Below, one piece after another: positions 56,880 through 64,000 of a stretch of DNA of 64,000 bases. The stretch comes from Spirosoma panaciterrae DSM 21099 (lineage in GTDB: Bacteria; Bacteroidota; Bacteroidia; Cytophagales; Spirosomataceae). Each line of letters begins with the position of its first letter. Positions within the stretch are counted from its first letter, which is position 1. The notes under the pieces are model-generated. The model ran no database searches. It was not told where the DNA came from and saw only the letters and a list, made by a program, of their open reading frames with translations. The position numbers were made by a program, and so were the translations under genes. Location: assembly GCF_000374025.1 (NCBI RefSeq), contig NZ_KB893228.1, forward strand, positions 124,001 to 188,000, in the 5' to 3' direction.

Positions 56880-58661
56880 TTAAACCTCTTCTGTCTGCAA
56901 TTGTTTCTCGTAGAGTTCACGATACGCCCCGTTCAGGGCCAGCAGTTCTTCATGCGTGCCCTGCTCGATGATTTCACCATCGTCGAGCATAATGATGTGG
57001 TCGGCTAGTTTGGCCGATGAAACCCGGTGCGAAATCACAACCGAGGTACGATCGGCCATGATGCGCTGGAGATTATTCAGAATGATGTTTTCCGTGTTCG
57101 TGTCTACTGCCGACAGACAATCGTCCAGAATTAGGATTTTCGGGTCGCGGGCAATGGCCCGGGCAATACTTAGTCGCTGTTTCTGACCGCCCGAAAGGGT
57201 AACGCCACGTTCGCCCACACGGGTATCAAACTGCTCCGGGAAGTCAATTACATTCTGGTATAGATCGGCATCCCGCAGAGCCTGTTCAACCCGTTCCTGC
57301 GGCAAATCGGGCTTTCCGAAACGGACATTGTTGCTGATCGTTTCCGAAAACAGGAACACATCCTGCGGCACATAGCCCATCTGCCCGCGTAACGACGTCA
57401 GGTTATAGTCTTTGATCGGAATACCGTCCACGTTGATTTCGCCAAAGGTCACGTCATACATACGCGTGAGCAAATTGGCCAGGGTACTTTTCCCAGACCC
57501 GGTTGTTCCCAGAATCGCCACCGTTTCGCCCGCCCGAACGTGCATCGAGAAATCTTTGATGGCCGTAATACCCGAATCAGGATAGACGAACCGAACATTT
57601 TTGAACTCGATCTCGCCCTGAATCGTGTGTTCAATATTTTTCTGCGACACGATGTCGGTTTTGATTGTCAGAAATTCATTGATGCGCTGCTGCGAAGCCG
57701 CGGCCCGTTGGGTCTGGCTGGTGGTCCAGCCCAGCGCCATAACCGGCCAGGTTAGCATGTTGACGTAGAGGATAAATTCGGTGATGTTGCCCGGTGTCAG
57801 TTGGCCCGCTATGATCTCCTGACCACCCACGTAAATAACCAGCACGTTGCTCAGCCCTACCAGGATAGCTACCATGGGAAAGAACAACGAATCGACACGC
57901 GTCAGACCAAGCGATTTAGCCCGGTACTCGTCACTTTCGATCTCAAATTTGGCGGCTGAGTTGGCTTCCTGCACAAACGATTTCAGTACACGAATTCCCG
58001 AAAACGCTTCCTGCACATAGGTAGACAGACGCGACAGACTCCGCTGGATTTCCTCGGACCGTTGAATAATTATGTTGTTGACCAGATAAATAGCGACCGA
58101 CAACACCGGCAAAGGCAGCAGCACGTAGAGCGACAGCCGGGCGTTGATACTGACCATGTAACTGATAACCAGTATAAACAGAACGATCAGGTTCAGGCCG
58201 TACATAATACTTGGCCCAATGTACATCCGCACTTTACTTACATCTTCCGAAATACGAGCCATTAAATCGCCCGTGTTGTGCTGGCGGTAAAAACTAAGTG
58301 GCAAAGTCTGGTAATGGTCGTAAATCTCATTTTTCAGATCATATTCCACATGCCGCGACATTACGATCAGGGTTTGCCGAACCAGAAACAGGAAGAAGCC
58401 TTTCATCAGGGCCATCACCAGCGTCAGCACACCAAATAGCAAAATACTCGTGCCAAATATCTCGTACAGTCCAGATTGCAATGGAGAACCATCGTACAGA
58501 TAATATACATCCAGCGTTTCACGGACCAGATCGAGGGCATACCGAACCAATTGCGCCGGGAATATGCCAAACAAATTGGAGACAGCCGTAAAAATCGTCC
58601 CCAGGATCAGGTACCATTTGTATTTAAGGAGGTATTTATTAAGATAGGAAAGAGCTTTCAC
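56880..58661 (-). CDS. ABC exporter (MsbA-like) 2
   Basis: A 593-residue half-transporter started at GTG 58661 (VKALSYLNKYLLKYKWYLIL). Six membrane segments in the first 310 residues, Walker A LGTTGSGKST (about 385), signature TLSGGQKQRLSIARAIARDPK (outline, about 490) and Walker B ILILDDCLSAVD. It differs from exporter 1 in the LDDCLSAVD box and in the loops. A frame open to 58793 would add 44 residues that are simply the translation of an intergenic repeat (many Pro and His), so I reject it. Substrate unknown. Confidence 0.9.
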   Translation of the reverse strand: MKALSYLNKYLLKYKWYLILGTIFTAVSNLFGIFPAQLVRYALDLVRETLDVYYLYDGSPLQSGLYEIFGTSILLFGVLTLVMALMKGFFLFLVRQTLIVMSRHVEYDLKNEIYDHYQTLPLSFYRQHNTGDLMARISEDVSKVRMYIGPSIMYGLNLIVLFILVISYMVSINARLSLYVLLPLPVLSVAIYLVNNIIIQRSEEIQRSLSRLSTYVQEAFSGIRVLKSFVQEANSAAKFEIESDEYRAKSLGLTRVDSLFFPMVAILVGLSNVLVIYVGGQEIIAGQLTPGNITEFILYVNMLTWPVMALGWTTSQTQRAAASQQRINEFLTIKTDIVSQKNIEHTIQGEIEFKNVRFVYPDSGITAIKDFSMHVRAGETVAILGTTGSGKSTLANLLTRMYDVTFGEINVDGIPIKDYNLTSLRGQMGYVPQDVFLFSETISNNVRFGKPDLPQERVEQALRDADLYQNVIDFPEQFDTRVGERGVTLSGGQKQRLSIARAIARDPKILILDDCLSAVDTNTENIILNNLQRIMADRTSVVISHRVSSAKLADHIIMLDDGEIIEQGTHEELLALNGAYRELYEKQLQTEEV

Positions 58662-58715
58662 AGAACGGTCAACTGGCTTTTTTGGGTAACCGTAGTGCTT
58701 TGCGAAAAGTTGCAA

Positions 58716-58810
58716 AGGGTGGGGAGCAGGGGGCATAGGGATAGGGGTGTGGGCAAGACGGATACGCAAGCAACCCCATGCCCCTACCCCCATACCCTAT
58801 GCCCCACCCT
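58716..58810. repeat. imperfect GGGGCATAGGG dyad upstream of the exporter
   Basis: AGGGTGGGG (58716-58724) pairs with CCCCACCCT (58802-58810), and GGGGCATAGGG (58730-58740) pairs with CCCTATGCCCC (58796-58806) in an alternative register. It is a worn member of the family at 13431-13499. It lies between two divergent genes, so it is not a terminator in the usual sense. Confidence 0.55.
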
Positions 58811-58819
58811 GACTACCCC

Positions 58820-58850
58820 TTGCTCTGTGCCTAAAAAAGTCGTACTTTTG
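58820..58850 (+). promoter_or_regulatory. promoter of the nusB operon
   Basis: TTG at 58820-58822 and TACTTTTG at 58843-58850, a perfect -7 element, are 20 bp apart, the standard Bacteroidota layout. Transcription would begin near 58857, about 44 nt before the nusB ATG. Confidence 0.7.
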
Positions 58851-58900
58851 TACCCATATTCAGTTCTTTAAAATATCGGTAGAATTTAAGTTTTAGGCGG

Positions 58901-60070
58901 ATGCTCAACAGGCGACTACTCCGAATAAAGGTCATGCAGGCGTTATATGCGCTTCGGCAGGCCGAATTTTCCAATCAGCAATTAGCCCTCGACGGCATAA
59001 ACGATCTCTTCCAACCCGACCTAAACTCGATGGAGCCGCAAAACAAGCGGCAACTCGAAGGCTACCGAAAACTGGCCAGCGCCCTTTTTGAAGAAGCCAT
59101 TAAAACCAATCAGGCTGCCCAGGACGATGATGCTCCCCGACAAGTGCTGAAAGCTGCCAACGATGGGTTCGTCTTTTACCAAAGCCGGACGAAGAAAGAT
59201 CGTCAGCATATGGCTCAACTGATGATCACTCAGGTGAATGGTATCTACGACGATTACCTGCGGGTGATGCTGCTGCTACCCGAGCTGGGCCGCGCTGCCC
59301 GTATCGACCGCGAACGCCCTTACCGTGACCCTGATGAGACCCCGTTCCCATTTGAGTCGGATCTGGCCGACAATACGGTTGTGCAGGCATTAGCCAGCCA
59401 TCAGCCCTTGAAAAATGAAGTCCTTCGGCACAATATTTCCTGGGCCGACGACCAGCCGTTTGTGCGCAAAGCCCTGCGTGAAGCTTTGAAAACGGATGAT
59501 ACCTACCGGGCTTATTGCAGCCAGCAAACGCACACCCCCGACGAAGATCAGGCATTGGCACAATACGTGCTGCGAACGCTTATATTCAAGCACGATACAA
59601 TCCGGGATCACCTGGCCGAAATTGACCTGAGCTGGACCGAAAACAGCGAAGTGGTCCGGGGTTTAGCCATTCGTACCTTGAAATCGGTACAAAGCGCCAC
59701 AGGATTACAGCTCGAACCACTGACCGACGATTGGGAAGAGGATGAGTTTTTCCTGAATACACTGTTTCAGAAATCGCTGGAGAACGACGCTGAGTATGAG
59801 CAACTCCTTGCCGAACAGCTTCAGAACTGGGACATGGAACGGGTAGCGATGATCGATAAAATCATATTAAAACTGGCGGTTTGTGAGTTACTCAGTTTTC
59901 CAAACATTCCAGTTAAAGTAACGATTAATGAATATATTGAGCTGGCAAAGGCCTATAGTACGCCTAAAAGCGGTAAGTTTGTCAATGGAATTTTAGACAA
60001 TTTATCCGAAAAGTTACAGGCGTCTGGTCATTTGCGCAAAAGTGGACGAGGCTTATTGGACAATAAATAG
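58901..60070 (+). CDS. nusB: transcription antitermination factor NusB (long Bacteroidota form)
   Basis: A 389-residue NusB. The NusB domain proper is at about 245-385: WDMERVAMIDKIILKLAVCE, PNIPVKVTINEYIELAKAYS and GKFVNGILDNLSEKL. The start MLNRRLLRIKVMQALYALRQ resembles the first NusB helix, and the long insert of charged helices between them is the usual form in this phylum. It binds boxA RNA with S10 and prevents early termination in rRNA operons. It opens a housekeeping block; the YtxH gene follows after 115 bp. Confidence 0.9.
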   Translation: MLNRRLLRIKVMQALYALRQAEFSNQQLALDGINDLFQPDLNSMEPQNKRQLEGYRKLASALFEEAIKTNQAAQDDDAPRQVLKAANDGFVFYQSRTKKDRQHMAQLMITQVNGIYDDYLRVMLLLPELGRAARIDRERPYRDPDETPFPFESDLADNTVVQALASHQPLKNEVLRHNISWADDQPFVRKALREALKTDDTYRAYCSQQTHTPDEDQALAQYVLRTLIFKHDTIRDHLAEIDLSWTENSEVVRGLAIRTLKSVQSATGLQLEPLTDDWEEDEFFLNTLFQKSLENDAEYEQLLAEQLQNWDMERVAMIDKIILKLAVCELLSFPNIPVKVTINEYIELAKAYSTPKSGKFVNGILDNLSEKLQASGHLRKSGRGLLDNK

Positions 60071-60185
60071 TTTATGGTTATGCGTTTATGGTTTACGGTT
60101 TTCTGCTTCGACGGTGGTCGGTAGTTAGGCATCAATCCACTGACAACAGAAACCTCTAAACCGTACACCCGAAAACTCCACAGAA

Positions 60186-60488
60186 ATGAATAGACTTGGT
60201 CGTGACTTAACGTTTTTAGTGACAGGTATAGCTGTCGGGTCGTTGTTTGGCTTGTTGTATGCGCCCGACAAAGGCAAAATCACTCGCGATCGGCTCTCGT
60301 TCCGATTGTCGAAATACAGAGAGCAGATCAACGCATTGCTCCAGGATTTAGGAGGCTCAAGCGATCAACCCGAAAATTCCTCGAAAAACGAGGGCCAGCG
60401 CGTCGTAAACGATGCCCGCGAAAAAGCGGAGCGCTTACTGGAAGATGTTGATCGGCTGATGGCCCAGATTAAGCAACAGAACGCGTAA
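60186..60488 (+). CDS. YtxH-domain protein
   Basis: A 100-residue protein. The N-terminus FLVTGIAVGSLFGLLYAPDKGKITRDRLS (outline, about 9-37) is the YtxH pattern: one membrane segment followed by YAPDKGK. The rest is a charged, probably coiled-coil tail (NDAREKAERLLEDVDRLMAQ). YtxH proteins are small membrane-anchored proteins linked to stress in Firmicutes; in this phylum their role is unknown. It lies between nusB and the DUF1573 gene. Confidence 0.8.
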   Translation: MNRLGRDLTFLVTGIAVGSLFGLLYAPDKGKITRDRLSFRLSKYREQINALLQDLGGSSDQPENSSKNEGQRVVNDAREKAERLLEDVDRLMAQIKQQNA

Positions 60489-60582
60489 AAGCTAACTTGT
60501 AAGGTATACGGCTATCGGGTTGTCAGGTTTCTCAACTTCCAAACGAACTGTATACCTTTACAACGTGGATAACTTTTTAATT

Positions 60583-61035
60583 ATGTACCTCAGAAGTTGG
60601 CTGTTTGTAGCCATTACGGTTGGCGTTGGGTTTGGGCAAATGAGCTGCGACAATCGAAAGCAAGGGGAAGCTTCCAAAGAAATCGCTTCCGACAAAATGC
60701 CCAGGATTACTTTTGCCGAGAAAGGCATCTATGATTTTGGTACGCTTACCGAAGGCGATACCGTCGACCACGTTTTTACGTTCACCAACACAGGTGAATT
60801 CCCACTGATTATCAACAACATCACGGCTTCCTGCGGATGTACGACACCCGAATGGCCCCGCCAGCCGGTAGCACCAGGCGAAAAGTCGTCGGTACGCGTT
60901 CGTTTCAATAGTCGGGGTAAAATGGGTGAGCAGAACAAAACCATCACCATCTTTGCCAACACGGAACCCGCCATGACAGACCTTCAATTTAAAGCCATGG
61001 TCAATCCGAAACCAGACTCCACCAAAAAATCGTAA
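60583..61035 (+). CDS. DUF1573 lipoprotein
   Basis: A 150-residue protein with a lipoprotein signal (Cys near 21 in VGFGQMSCD). The DUF1573 core is KGIYDFGTLTEGDTVDHVFT (about 45-64), then LIINNITASCGCTTPEWPRQ (outline, about 73-92) with the CGC motif, and VRFNSRGKMGEQNKTITIFAN. It is an immunoglobulin-like periplasmic domain common in Bacteroidota, of unknown role. I use ATG 60583 because of the lipobox; TACCTTTA at 60552-60559 is a possible -7 element for it. Confidence 0.85.
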   Translation: MYLRSWLFVAITVGVGFGQMSCDNRKQGEASKEIASDKMPRITFAEKGIYDFGTLTEGDTVDHVFTFTNTGEFPLIINNITASCGCTTPEWPRQPVAPGEKSSVRVRFNSRGKMGEQNKTITIFANTEPAMTDLQFKAMVNPKPDSTKKS

Positions 61036-61051
61036 CTAACCGAACAAAACC

Positions 61052-61372
61052 ATGCTTTCAATTTTATTAGACGCTCCGGCCGGCACCAACACATCCATGA
61101 TTTACAATGTGTTGCTCTGGGTGGGTATTATCGGTATTTTCTACTTCTTTATGATTCGCCCCCAGCAAAAGAAGCAGAAAGATCAAAAGTCGTTTATCGA
61201 TAACCTTAAGAAAGGTGATAATGTGGTCACCATCGGAGGTCTGCACGGCAAAGTTGTTTCGGTAGAAGCTGCCACCGTTACGCTCGAAGTCGATAAAGGT
61301 ACAAAACTAGTATTCGAACGCACCTCGATCTCCCGGGAAGCCAGCGTAAAACCGGCCGAAGAGAAAAAGTAA
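61052..61372 (+). CDS. yajC: preprotein translocase subunit YajC
   Basis: A 106-residue YajC: one membrane segment (about 18-36, NVLLWVGIIGIFYFFMIRPQ) followed by QQKKQKDQKSFIDNLKKGDN and VVTIGGLHGKVVSVEAATVT, the family signature. It is an accessory subunit of the SecDF-YajC complex that helps SecYEG export. It follows the DUF1573 gene by 16 bp, an arrangement often seen in Bacteroidota. The 61402-61464 dyad after it may end this transcript. Confidence 0.93.
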   Translation: MLSILLDAPAGTNTSMIYNVLLWVGIIGIFYFFMIRPQQKKQKDQKSFIDNLKKGDNVVTIGGLHGKVVSVEAATVTLEVDKGTKLVFERTSISREASVKPAEEKK

Positions 61373-61401
61373 TTTCGTACATTTTCCGTACAAAGTATAG
61401 G

Positions 61402-61464
61402 GGTTCAAGGAGTGCCTTGATGTGTCTGGCGAAGTGGACCCGAGCCCATTGCACTCCTTGAACC
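61402..61464. terminator. 14-bp inverted repeat after yajC
   Basis: GGTTCAAGGAGTGC (61402-61415) pairs with 61451-61464 with a 35-nt loop. It lies between yajC and the YbbR-like gene and could be a weak terminator or an attenuator. Confidence 0.55.
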
Positions 61465-61486
61465 TCATACGTACTTCACAAACTCC

Positions 61487-62209
61487 GTGAATACACACGC
61501 ACCCGATACCAAATCATTTCAGCCAACAAAGTTGCTGCTTTGCCTGCTGGCCGCAACCTTGTTCTGGTTCCTGAGTGCGCTAAATAAACCGGGGTATACG
61601 CTGAACGTAGAATATCCGGTGCAGTTCCTTTATAACGATTCGCTCTACATACCAACCACCCCGTTACCCAAAACAGTACGGGTCAATGTATCGAGCGATG
61701 GATGGGGGCTCTTGCGGCATGCCTGGTTGCCTTTCCGGGTCGAACCCATAACTTATACCATTAAGGCCCCACTACAGGCCACTGCCATCAATATGTCTTT
61801 GCTGACGGCAGCTTTGGCTGAGCATATCAAAAAGCTCCACGTCAATTACGTTGTATCGGATAAGCTTGATGTTCACTTTGATCGGCGAATGACCAAAACC
61901 ATTCCGTTAAAAGCCGATAGTCTGCACATCAATATGGTACCGCCCTTTGTGGTAACCAGTGTTATCAACCTGACCCCCCGAAGTATTGAAGTCAATGGGC
62001 CTGGCAAACTGGTACGCGGGCTGCCCGATACCTTGTGGGTAAAAATTCCCCGAAAACGGATTTCGGACAACTACGATGAAGAGGTTCCGCTGAATCAACT
62101 TCGTCATCCACTCCTGCATACCAGTGCCGATCGTGTGGCCGTTAGCTTTGAGGTCGGCGAACTGCTATCACCACAATTAAAACTTAATGGCGAAAAAGTG
62201 AAAAAGTGA
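61487..62209 (+). CDS. YbbR-like domain protein (CdaR-type)
   Basis: A 240-residue protein with an N-terminal membrane anchor (about 16-32, LLLCLLAATLFWFLSALN) and two YbbR-like domains, seen in VNVSSDGWGLLRHAWLPF (outline) and PPFVVTSVINLTPRSIEVNG (about 150-170) with the closing GxG-type PGKLVRGLPDTLWV. YbbR/CdaR proteins bind the diadenylate cyclase CdaA and adjust c-di-AMP levels in Firmicutes; here a link to nusB, yajC and coaE genes is typical of Bacteroidota, but no cyclase gene is visible. It starts at a GTG (61487). The coaE gene follows after 52 bp. Confidence 0.8.
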   Translation: MNTHAPDTKSFQPTKLLLCLLAATLFWFLSALNKPGYTLNVEYPVQFLYNDSLYIPTTPLPKTVRVNVSSDGWGLLRHAWLPFRVEPITYTIKAPLQATAINMSLLTAALAEHIKKLHVNYVVSDKLDVHFDRRMTKTIPLKADSLHINMVPPFVVTSVINLTPRSIEVNGPGKLVRGLPDTLWVKIPRKRISDNYDEEVPLNQLRHPLLHTSADRVAVSFEVGELLSPQLKLNGEKVKK

Positions 62210-62261
62210 AACTGGATACGCCAGCCTTCTGCTCGTTCGATTTTTCGCTCTTTCGCTCTTT

Positions 62262-62870
62262 ATGAAACGACCTCTTCAAATAGGTGTTACGGGAGGTATT
62301 GGCTCTGGTAAAAGCACCGTTTGCCAGGTATTCCGGGCCTTGGGCATCCCGATCTACGAAGCCGATGAACGTGCCAAATGGCTCACCGAGCATGACCCCA
62401 TTCTGAAAGCGGATATTAAGCGCGTACTTGGCCCGGAAGCTTACAGCACAACGGGACAGTACAATAGAGCCTGGGTAGCTTCGCAGGTGTTTGGCGCTCC
62501 CGAACGCCTGTCGGCACTCAATGCCGTGATTCACCCCCGCGTTTTTGCCGATACAGCTTCCTGGATAAACCAGCAGACGGGTAAACCGTATGTCATCAAA
62601 GAAGCGGCTTTGATGAAAGCGGCTGGCGATAATAACTCCCTCGACAAAGTGGTGGTGGTTCAGGCCTCCGTTTTACTGCGTATCGAACGGATACGAAAAC
62701 GCGACCCGCACCGATCGGAAAACGAAATTCAGAACATTATTGCCCGGCAGATCAGCGATGAAGAACGGCTGAAAATTGCCGATTATATTCTTGAAAACGA
62801 CGAAAGCCAGTTGCTGCTTCCGCAGATCGTCCGTCTTCATGAGGAATTTTTGCGCCTTGCCGCCAATTAA
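62262..62870 (+). CDS. coaE: dephospho-CoA kinase
   Basis: A 202-residue CoaE, the last enzyme of CoA synthesis, which phosphorylates the 3'-OH of dephospho-CoA. The P-loop is GVTGGIGSGKST (7-18), followed by LGIPIYEADERAKWL (about 27-41), with the Asp that binds the ribose, IHPRVFADT (about 88-96) and RDPHRSENEIQNIIARQISD (about 146-165). Length is normal. It is part of the housekeeping block and probably co-transcribed with the YbbR-like gene. Confidence 0.95.
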   Translation: MKRPLQIGVTGGIGSGKSTVCQVFRALGIPIYEADERAKWLTEHDPILKADIKRVLGPEAYSTTGQYNRAWVASQVFGAPERLSALNAVIHPRVFADTASWINQQTGKPYVIKEAALMKAAGDNNSLDKVVVVQASVLLRIERIRKRDPHRSENEIQNIIARQISDEERLKIADYILENDESQLLLPQIVRLHEEFLRLAAN

Positions 62871-62921
62871 TGCCCTTTCGGCTGTAATTTGTGGGCTATC
62901 ACTCATCAATAGCCCAATCGA

Positions 62922-64000
62922 ATGAAACAACGTTTCCTCCTCTTTGCCAGTTGTGCCGGTAGCTTTCTGCTCGGTGCTTTCATAGCCAGCAACGATCCTA
63001 AAAAACCCATTACGTCCGATATGGTCGAAGTGGCTTCCCGCATTTTCGATCTGGAATTTACCCCCGCCGAGCGCGATTCGATGCTCGACAATCTGAACAA
63101 CGCCCGGCAGAATTATGAAGCCCTGCGAAAGATTGACTTACCCAACGACATCGCTCCAGCCCTTTATTTCAATCCATTACCAGCTGGCTTCATGATGCCA
63201 GCCGGCCCTTCGTCGTTCAAAGCCTCGGCACAGAATACCGTTACTTTACCCAAAAATCGCGATGAACTGGCCTTTTATACCGTTAGTCAATTAAGCCAGT
63301 TGATCCGTACCAAACAGATCTCGTCCGTTGAGCTTACGCAGTTTTTCCTGAATCGGCTCAAAACCTACGACCCGAAGCTGCACTGCCTGATTACCACCAC
63401 CGACGAACTGGCAATGGCCCAGGCCAAACGGGCGGATGCTGAACTAAAAGCAGGAAAATATCGGGGGCCATTGCATGGGATTCCGTATGGAGCCAAAGAC
63501 CTGTTGGCTACCAAAGGCTATAAAACGACCTGGGGCGCCAATCCATACAAAGACCAGACAATCGACATGGACGCCACCGTGATCCGAAAACTGGAAGAAG
63601 CAGGCGCCGTACTATGTGCTAAAATGACCTTGGGGGCCCTGGCTATGGGCGACGTGTGGTATGGCGGCATGACGCGTAACCCCTGGAATCCCACTACCGG
63701 CTCCAGTGGTTCGTCGGCAGGTTCGGCTTCCAGTGTATCGGCAGGTCTGCTGCCTTTTGCCATTGGTACCGAAACCTTGGGGTCCATAGTCTCACCCTCC
63801 ACAATTTGCGGCACCACGGGGCTCCGTCCGACCTTTGGGCGCGTCAGCCGTCATGGCGCTATGGCTTTAAGCTGGAGCATGGATAAAATCGGACCGATCA
63901 CCCGGTCGGTAGAAGATTGCGCACTGGTTTTTAACGCAATTTATGGCCCCGATGGAGCCGACCCAACGGTTGTGGCAGCCCCTTTCCGGTATGCTCCTCT
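62922..64000 (+). CDS. exported amidase-signature enzyme, 5' part (cut by the window end)
   Basis: The frame is open to the right edge, so only the first 359 residues are seen. The start MKQRFLLFASCAGSFLLGAF is a signal peptide. The amidase-signature core is present: HGIPYGAKDLLATKG with the catalytic Lys (about 188-190), the Ser-rich TTGSSGSSAGSASS with the cis-Ser, and GTETLGSIVSPS (about 285-297) with the nucleophile Ser. Family members hydrolyse amides; GatA is related, but this one is exported and lacks the GatB/C context. The substrate is unknown. The residues about 30-110 form an unusual N-terminal region. Confidence 0.85.
   Translation, partial: MKQRFLLFASCAGSFLLGAFIASNDPKKPITSDMVEVASRIFDLEFTPAERDSMLDNLNNARQNYEALRKIDLPNDIAPALYFNPLPAGFMMPAGPSSFKASAQNTVTLPKNRDELAFYTVSQLSQLIRTKQISSVELTQFFLNRLKTYDPKLHCLITTTDELAMAQAKRADAELKAGKYRGPLHGIPYGAKDLLATKGYKTTWGANPYKDQTIDMDATVIRKLEEAGAVLCAKMTLGALAMGDVWYGGMTRNPWNPTTGSSGSSAGSASSVSAGLLPFAIGTETLGSIVSPSTICGTTGLRPTFGRVSRHGAMALSWSMDKIGPITRSVEDCALVFNAIYGPDGADPTVVAAPFRYAP

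Overview
The window looks like chromosomal DNA of a Cytophagales bacterium (Bacteroidota), most like Spirosoma or a close relative. This is inferred from the gene families (long-form NusB, 7TMR-DISM and LytS-type kinases with LytTR regulators, PorT-like barrels, DUF1573, DUF3592, MbnP/MauG pair), from promoters with the Bacteroidota -7 element TAnnTTTG, and from the lack of obvious Shine-Dalgarno sequences. I see no rRNA, tRNA, CRISPR array, transposase or phage gene.

Layout. 1-5.3 kb: end of a UbiA-type prenyltransferase, a secreted TapB-like protein, a MerC-like membrane protein, an MbnP/MbnH-like copper or diheme pair and a secreted sugar isomerase-like protein. 5.3-7.9 kb: an unknown protein, a GNAT acetyltransferase and a secreted alpha/beta hydrolase. 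7.9-11.1 kb: a TPP riboswitch followed by thiM-thiE-thiD-tenA (thiamin salvage and synthesis). 11.2-33.6 kb: a regulatory island with six paralogous AraC-type regulators of about 280 aa, four cupins, an amidohydrolase, an intradiol dioxygenase-like protein and two LytS/LytTR two-component pairs. 33.5-36.9 kb: a divergent HxlR regulator and APCDD1-like protein, then a dipeptidyl-peptidase IV-like enzyme. 36.9-46.9 kb: SDR reductase, Crp-type regulator, serine hydrolases, PHP-GDPD fusion, HipA-like kinase with DUF3037. 47.0-58.7 kb: three GT4 glycosyltransferases, two ABC exporters, a glycosidase-like protein, a MarR/VOC pair and a DinB protein. 58.9-64 kb: a housekeeping block nusB, YtxH, DUF1573, yajC, YbbR-like, coaE, then an amidase cut by the window end.

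The most notable signal is regulatory. In the AraC island an 18-bp box, consensus TGTCGTTTTTTTACCACC, occurs seven times. In five cases it starts exactly 38 bp before a -7 element, in the other two the -7 match is poor or shifted by one base, and six of the seven lie 60-75 bp before a start codon. In three cases it sits at the very 3' end of, or just after, an AraC gene and leads into the next gene. I infer that it is the activator site shared by these AraC paralogs. The same island carries a second signal: direct repeats of ATTGGCA with a period of exactly 21 bp, about 38-40 bp before a -7 element, next to each of the two LytTR systems and in one decayed copy. This fits LytTR-type operators.

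Many intergenic gaps hold long, nearly perfect inverted repeats (arms of 13 to 47 bp). Several belong to recognisable sequence families and most lie at gene ends, where they probably act as terminators.
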